Source of the DNA: Calcarisporiella thermophila CBS 279.70
Lineage: Eukaryota; Calcarisporiellomycota
Length of the DNA: 64,000 bases
Assembly: GCF_041956535.1 (NCBI RefSeq)
Contig: NW_027192201.1
Coordinates: 826,266-890,265 of the forward strand
Direction: 5' to 3'
Shown: positions 60,301 through 64,000 of the stretch, in pieces
Layout: every line of letters begins with the position of its first letter
How positions within the stretch are numbered: the first letter of the stretch is position 1
Position numbers and translations under genes: made by a program
Notes under the pieces: generated by a model
What the model was told of the DNA's origin: nothing
Seen by the model: only the letters and a program-made list of their open reading frames with translations
The model's database searches: none

Positions 60301-63148
60301 ATGTTAACAGATGCGTTAGAAACAGCGAGTCACCCAGAGGTGATCTATCTCGATGAGGCACCTATCCAATATCAGCCCATAGAACAATGGGCAAAAGGCA
60401 ATAGGCTGTGGCAAGCTAGATTTCATCCCGTTTCGACTTCGACTCTTGTATGTTTTGTAGGGGGTAAGATTCCAACGAAAAATAAGGTAGCTACACCGAC
60501 ATTTAGTTTGGTTATTAAAAAAGCTAATTAGATCTTTCATGTAGTCTGGCATTGTCGAAGGTGATAGGAATTTATATTTTCAGAGTCATAATGTATTAAC
60601 CAGTGAAATGAGAATGGTAAGTTTTATATAGTTGAAGTACAGTTCCGCATATTTCTTAACATTTAGCATTTCTCTAGCTGGTGCGCGATACCCATGGGAT
60701 ATTCTGCTCGTCTCAAACGCTTAAAGATTCTTCACAGCAAAATATTGTGGAGAGTTCCGAATCACTATTAAAGATTGCAAATTTATATCGCCAGGCTCTT
60801 TTTAGAGGATGGAGATTAGCGAAGGTATGGAAAATGTACTATTAGAGTTGAGAAAAGAGAAAAGCATTTAGATCTCAATGTATTTAGGATTACACCAAAG
60901 TAACAATGCAGAGTATGCATGCCTTATGGCATATATGCGAAATCATATTCTTTGCGTCGAACCGAACCGCTCCAGTTTCTGAGGAAATTGTTGACTGGCT
61001 AAATCTCAATTATGAGAGTAAATATATGACTACAATTTTCTAGTAGATACATCTTATAGATTTCTAATTATCATAAATAGTTGAAAAGCGAGATGATATA
61101 GTTAACTCGAGTAGGCCCTCAGAACATCCCGATTTTTGGCGATATGTTTCCAGGTAAAACACTCTTTTAGAGAAAGTTACGCGTTAGTACATATACTGAT
61201 GTATTTTTATCAGACTCACTCTACGAGGATATGCATCGGCTTCAACAAATCTCTTAAAACTGTTACTTAAAGAGAATTTATCGCGAACTTTAGAGAACAG
61301 TGTCAATAATGCAATCAGACTTATTAATGCAATGCCAAGACGTAAAGCATTTGCTCACGATCAAGATTTTTTGAATCGATGGAGAAATTGGCGCGAAGAT
61401 GTCAAGTAAAATACATATTTTACACGTAAAATTGAAATAACTTTGAATCTAGATAAATCCAATCTAGGAATATTCACTTCCCCCATGACCACAAGCACGA
61501 ATCGTTGATTAGATTGATGAAAATGTTGTCGGGTGATGAGCTTATTATATCAAAAACATGCGAGACGTGGCAAGAGGCCTTTTCCTCGCTTCTTTTGTTT
61601 TGCCATCCTACCGTAGATCGCACCGATTTAGAGTAAGCAAATAATTTTTTATGATATTGGTGTTTCTGCGTTATCCATAAATATCCTAACATTTCTGATT
61701 TAGACACATCCTCGATCTAACTTTTCACGAACATCCCATTAATGAGAATAGCGCTGTAGAGCAAGCGTTGGTTTCATTTATAAATAATGACGCTGAAACG
61801 GTATTACATATAAACTTTCAATTCAAGTCTTAGCTTGACTTTTGACATTAAAATTTTATCTGTTGCAATCAGGGTATTAAACATTGCACAAAACTAAGCT
61901 GGTGGCTTTCTGCGCACCTAGTCGACCTCCTGGTGAAAGCAAGACGAGTGATATTAAATACGGAAGGGTATTCTTAGTTACAAGTTAAAATTTTGGACAA
62001 TTCTTTAATTGTATGACTGATTTACTTTTTTTTTTTTAGTTATGACGTCGATGTTCGAGAATATATTATTTTGAATTACGTCGAAACATTGATGGCAGAT
62101 CCTAGCTTATGGCGGGTATCTTTGGACTACTTAGCAACCTGCCAAGTTCTAGGGAGAGAATACATGTCAGAGGTATGTAATATTATCAAGATATAGAGAC
62201 ATGCTGAGTGATTAAATTTTGTATAAAACAAGCTGGTCATACGAGTACCACTGGAGTCGGAGCGCAAAGCTCAAAAAATTCTTGAGGCCTGTAAAACATT
62301 TGAATTGGACGAGCAATATCATGTCATCTGCCGGGTATACATATCCATGTTTGCACTTGTATAGCTCTGCCAATTAATCCTCAATCATTTTATAGCTTGT
62401 AGCATCCCAAAAGTATAGAAACAAAAGCTACGGGTCTGCAATAGCATACAATATTAAGGCAAAAGAATTCAAGAGAGTCTCCCTTATAGCGGATCAATTA
62501 TTGGCAGATTTTTGCAAAAATAGTGTGTATTTAACCTCTATGTCATAGTGTTTTAACACCTCTAAAATATTCTCACCACTCCTAGATGAGTTTAATTTCT
62601 CGGACATTATTGACAGCATTGGAAGAGATATTGCCTGTAGCGATCGTCTAGTTTTTTTACAGCGCTATCGGGAACTGACTGAACTCTTTAACGTAAATAC
62701 GAAATTTAATTATTATCTATCCTTCCCAATTAACCATAATTGCTTTGCAGTCTAAAAAATCTGAAGAGGCTGCAAAACTACTTGTATTATTACTTTCGTC
62801 AAACATAGCTCCGAAAACATTCTGGGCTTCATTATTGGTAGATGCTACAGTGCTTTTGGAGGGTAAAGAATTAGGTCACTTATTTTACAATTATCCATTT
62901 ACTCATATACGAATAACATAGGTCAAAAAGTTGTCTTCGACGCTGAAGATACTTTTGAGCTAATGCGGTGTCTCCAAGAAATTACTTCTTCACATCGTAA
63001 AGAAGAATATTATGCATGTCTTCCAAGTTTTGGCCAACATTTAGATGCTGCTGAAAAACAGCTCAACGTTGTTCGACTTGCTTTAGTACGAAATTTGGCG
63101 CGATCATTGATGGCTTATGATGAAACACAATATATGGGACGGGAATAA
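60301..63148 (+). CDS. Nucleoporin Nup85
   Basis: Fifteen exons: 60301-60486, 60584-60616, 60678-60824, 60888-61017, 61081-61153, 61214-61405, 61468-61632, 61704-61800, 61873-61967, 62040-62172, 62233-62334, 62396-62522, 62586-62692, 62751-62862 and 62922-63148. The frame gives 641 residues, near human NUP85 (656). Recognisable blocks are HPDFWRYVSRLTLRGYASAS, KLSWWLSAHLVDLL, LWRVSLDYLATCQ, FSDIIDSIGRDIACSDRLVF and, near the end, DAEDTFELMRCLQEITSS with LALVRNLARSLM. Nup85 is a helical scaffold member of the Y (Nup84/Nup107) complex of the nuclear pore. The number of introns is the highest in the window. Confidence 0.9.
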
Positions 63149-63521
63149 TGTTGAAAAACCAACCTAGTTAAAAAATAATAAATAGGAAGATTGTATACTG
63201 ATTTCAAGATGTTAACTGAGATTTCATCAATCTGCCTGGAATTCTACAAATGCACCTCTTGCTTTCTGACCATATATGCATACATTTTCAGAGATATCCA
63301 GTGATTAAATTGTTAGTTAACTTCGAATTTTCAGTGAAAATTGTTGAGAGAGTTAAATATGTTAGAGGAAGTTAAAATACCAAAAAAAAAATGTTCAAAT
63401 TACATTTCTGTCATTCTAGGATATCAACATCTAAGCATATCTCTTAGTTAAATGATAGTGTGTGTTAAAATTGAGGAATAGATATAATAGAATTTCCTTG
63501 ATGAATTTTTAAAATTTTTTT
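63149..63521. other. Spacer between Nup85 and tRNA-Arg
   Basis: AT-rich 373 bases holding the Nup85 3' end. A TTTT run on the minus strand (63511-63514) just after the tRNA can serve as the RNA polymerase III stop. Confidence 0.55.
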
Positions 63522-63594
63522 CGATCGTACCAGGGGTCGAACCTGGAATCTCCTGATTCGTAGTCAGGCGCCTTATCCATTTGGCCATACGACC
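63522..63594 (-). tRNA. tRNA-Arg (anticodon ACG)
   Basis: A 73-base cloverleaf without intron. The acceptor stem GGTCGTA pairs with TACGATC (one G-T pair). The D stem GCC/GGC closes a loop containing the A box TGGCCAAATGG. The anticodon stem CCTGA/TCAGG encloses loop CTACGAA, giving ACG, which reads CGN arginine codons after A-to-I editing. The T stem CCAGG/CCTGG encloses TTCGACC, forming the B box GGTTCGACCCC. CCA is not encoded, as expected for eukaryotes. Confidence 0.95.
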
Positions 63595-64000
63595 TGTCAC
63601 GAAATGTTACGAGATAATTGGTTTTTGTATGGGGAAGTCACAGAGGCAGTCACATAGACATTCAGAAAGCGCGATATCTTTCAAGTAGAGCAGCCAATGG
63701 AATTGATTACCGCTACGTTGCCGACCCCTCGTGGTTACTCGCCGCCCTCGTGGTTACTCTTATACTCCCTCATGGCTATCTTATTGATGTTGATTGATAC
63801 TTTGTTGTCTTATCTATCTCATCTTTGAACACCAGTGAGAATTATTCTCCTTTGATCACAATTCTATTTAAACCCTTCGGTTTATTTTAATGTTCAACAC
63901 CAATTCCCTGAATAATTAAGACCAATCTCTTATTTTTATTATTAAGATCCGGAAACCCCTCCACACAAACCTCCTTTCGCCCGTAACTTTTTTTTTTTTG
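63595..64000. other. Right-edge DNA with short direct repeats
   Basis: No gene seen. It contains the repeats at 63726-63780 and ends in a T run at the window edge. The position next to a tRNA gene makes a retroelement end possible, but no terminal repeat or coding remnant is visible. Confidence 0.4.
63726..63780. repeat. Short direct repeats, CCCTCGTGGTTACTC type
   Basis: Two exact 15-base copies at 63726-63740 and 63745-63759 and a third diverged copy (CCCTCATGGCTATC) at 63767-63780, with periods of 19 and 22 bases. Confidence 0.85.

Overview
The window looks like nuclear DNA of a fungus, probably an early-diverging lineage (Mucoromycota or Zoopagomycota type); I cannot place it more closely. 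Reasons: almost every gene is split by short GT-AG introns (mostly 57-97 bases), spacers are AT-rich, and the gene set is fungal: a WOPR (Gti1/Pac2) regulator, a Zn2Cys6 regulator, an IRA/neurofibromin RasGAP, a CreC/WDR20 protein, an AVT vacuolar transporter and a RUS-family protein. No bacterial operon, phage or CRISPR structure was seen. I rebuilt the exon structure of 24 protein genes by hand; every spliced model keeps one reading frame from ATG to stop. Layout. 0-10.6 kb: an unrecognised 244-residue protein, an AVT amino acid transporter divergent from a YANK/STK32 kinase, a sphingoid-base kinase, then about 2.2 kb without a convincing gene. 10.6-22 kb: a 2732-residue neurofibromin/IRA-type RasGAP followed by the CreC/WDR20 WD40 protein. 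22-33 kb: compact housekeeping genes: PP2A catalytic subunit, PhoD-like phosphatase, Pam18/Tim14, mitochondrial uS15, a WOPR regulator with a long microsatellite-rich upstream region, and the spliceosomal helicase Prp5. 33-38 kb: fumarase, a Rab escort protein, and a small secreted protein with eight regularly spaced cysteines. 38-54 kb: a looser, accessory-looking region: a 3.1 kb gene-poor stretch, a divergent pair made of an alpha/beta hydrolase and a lactone-oxidase-like flavoprotein with an extra N-terminal domain, a secreted amidase, a Zn2Cys6 regulator and an intronless SDR reductase. 54-64 kb: a roughly 197-base tandem repeat containing an assembly gap, a 2-Cys peroxiredoxin, a RUS-family protein, Rer1, nucleoporin Nup85, a tRNA-Arg(ACG), and short repeats at the right edge. 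How the genes fit together: most are independent core genes of signalling (Ras-GAP, PP2A, YANK, sphingosine kinase), membrane traffic (REP, Rer1), mitochondria (Pam18, uS15m, fumarase) and RNA or nuclear work (Prp5, Nup85). The only grouping that suggests a pathway is at 41.4-53.9 kb (hydrolase, flavin oxidase, amidase, regulator, reductase). Its most unusual part is the hydrolase/oxidase pair, whose extra domains recall parts of large bacterial GMC-type sterol oxidases, but with a different oxidase.
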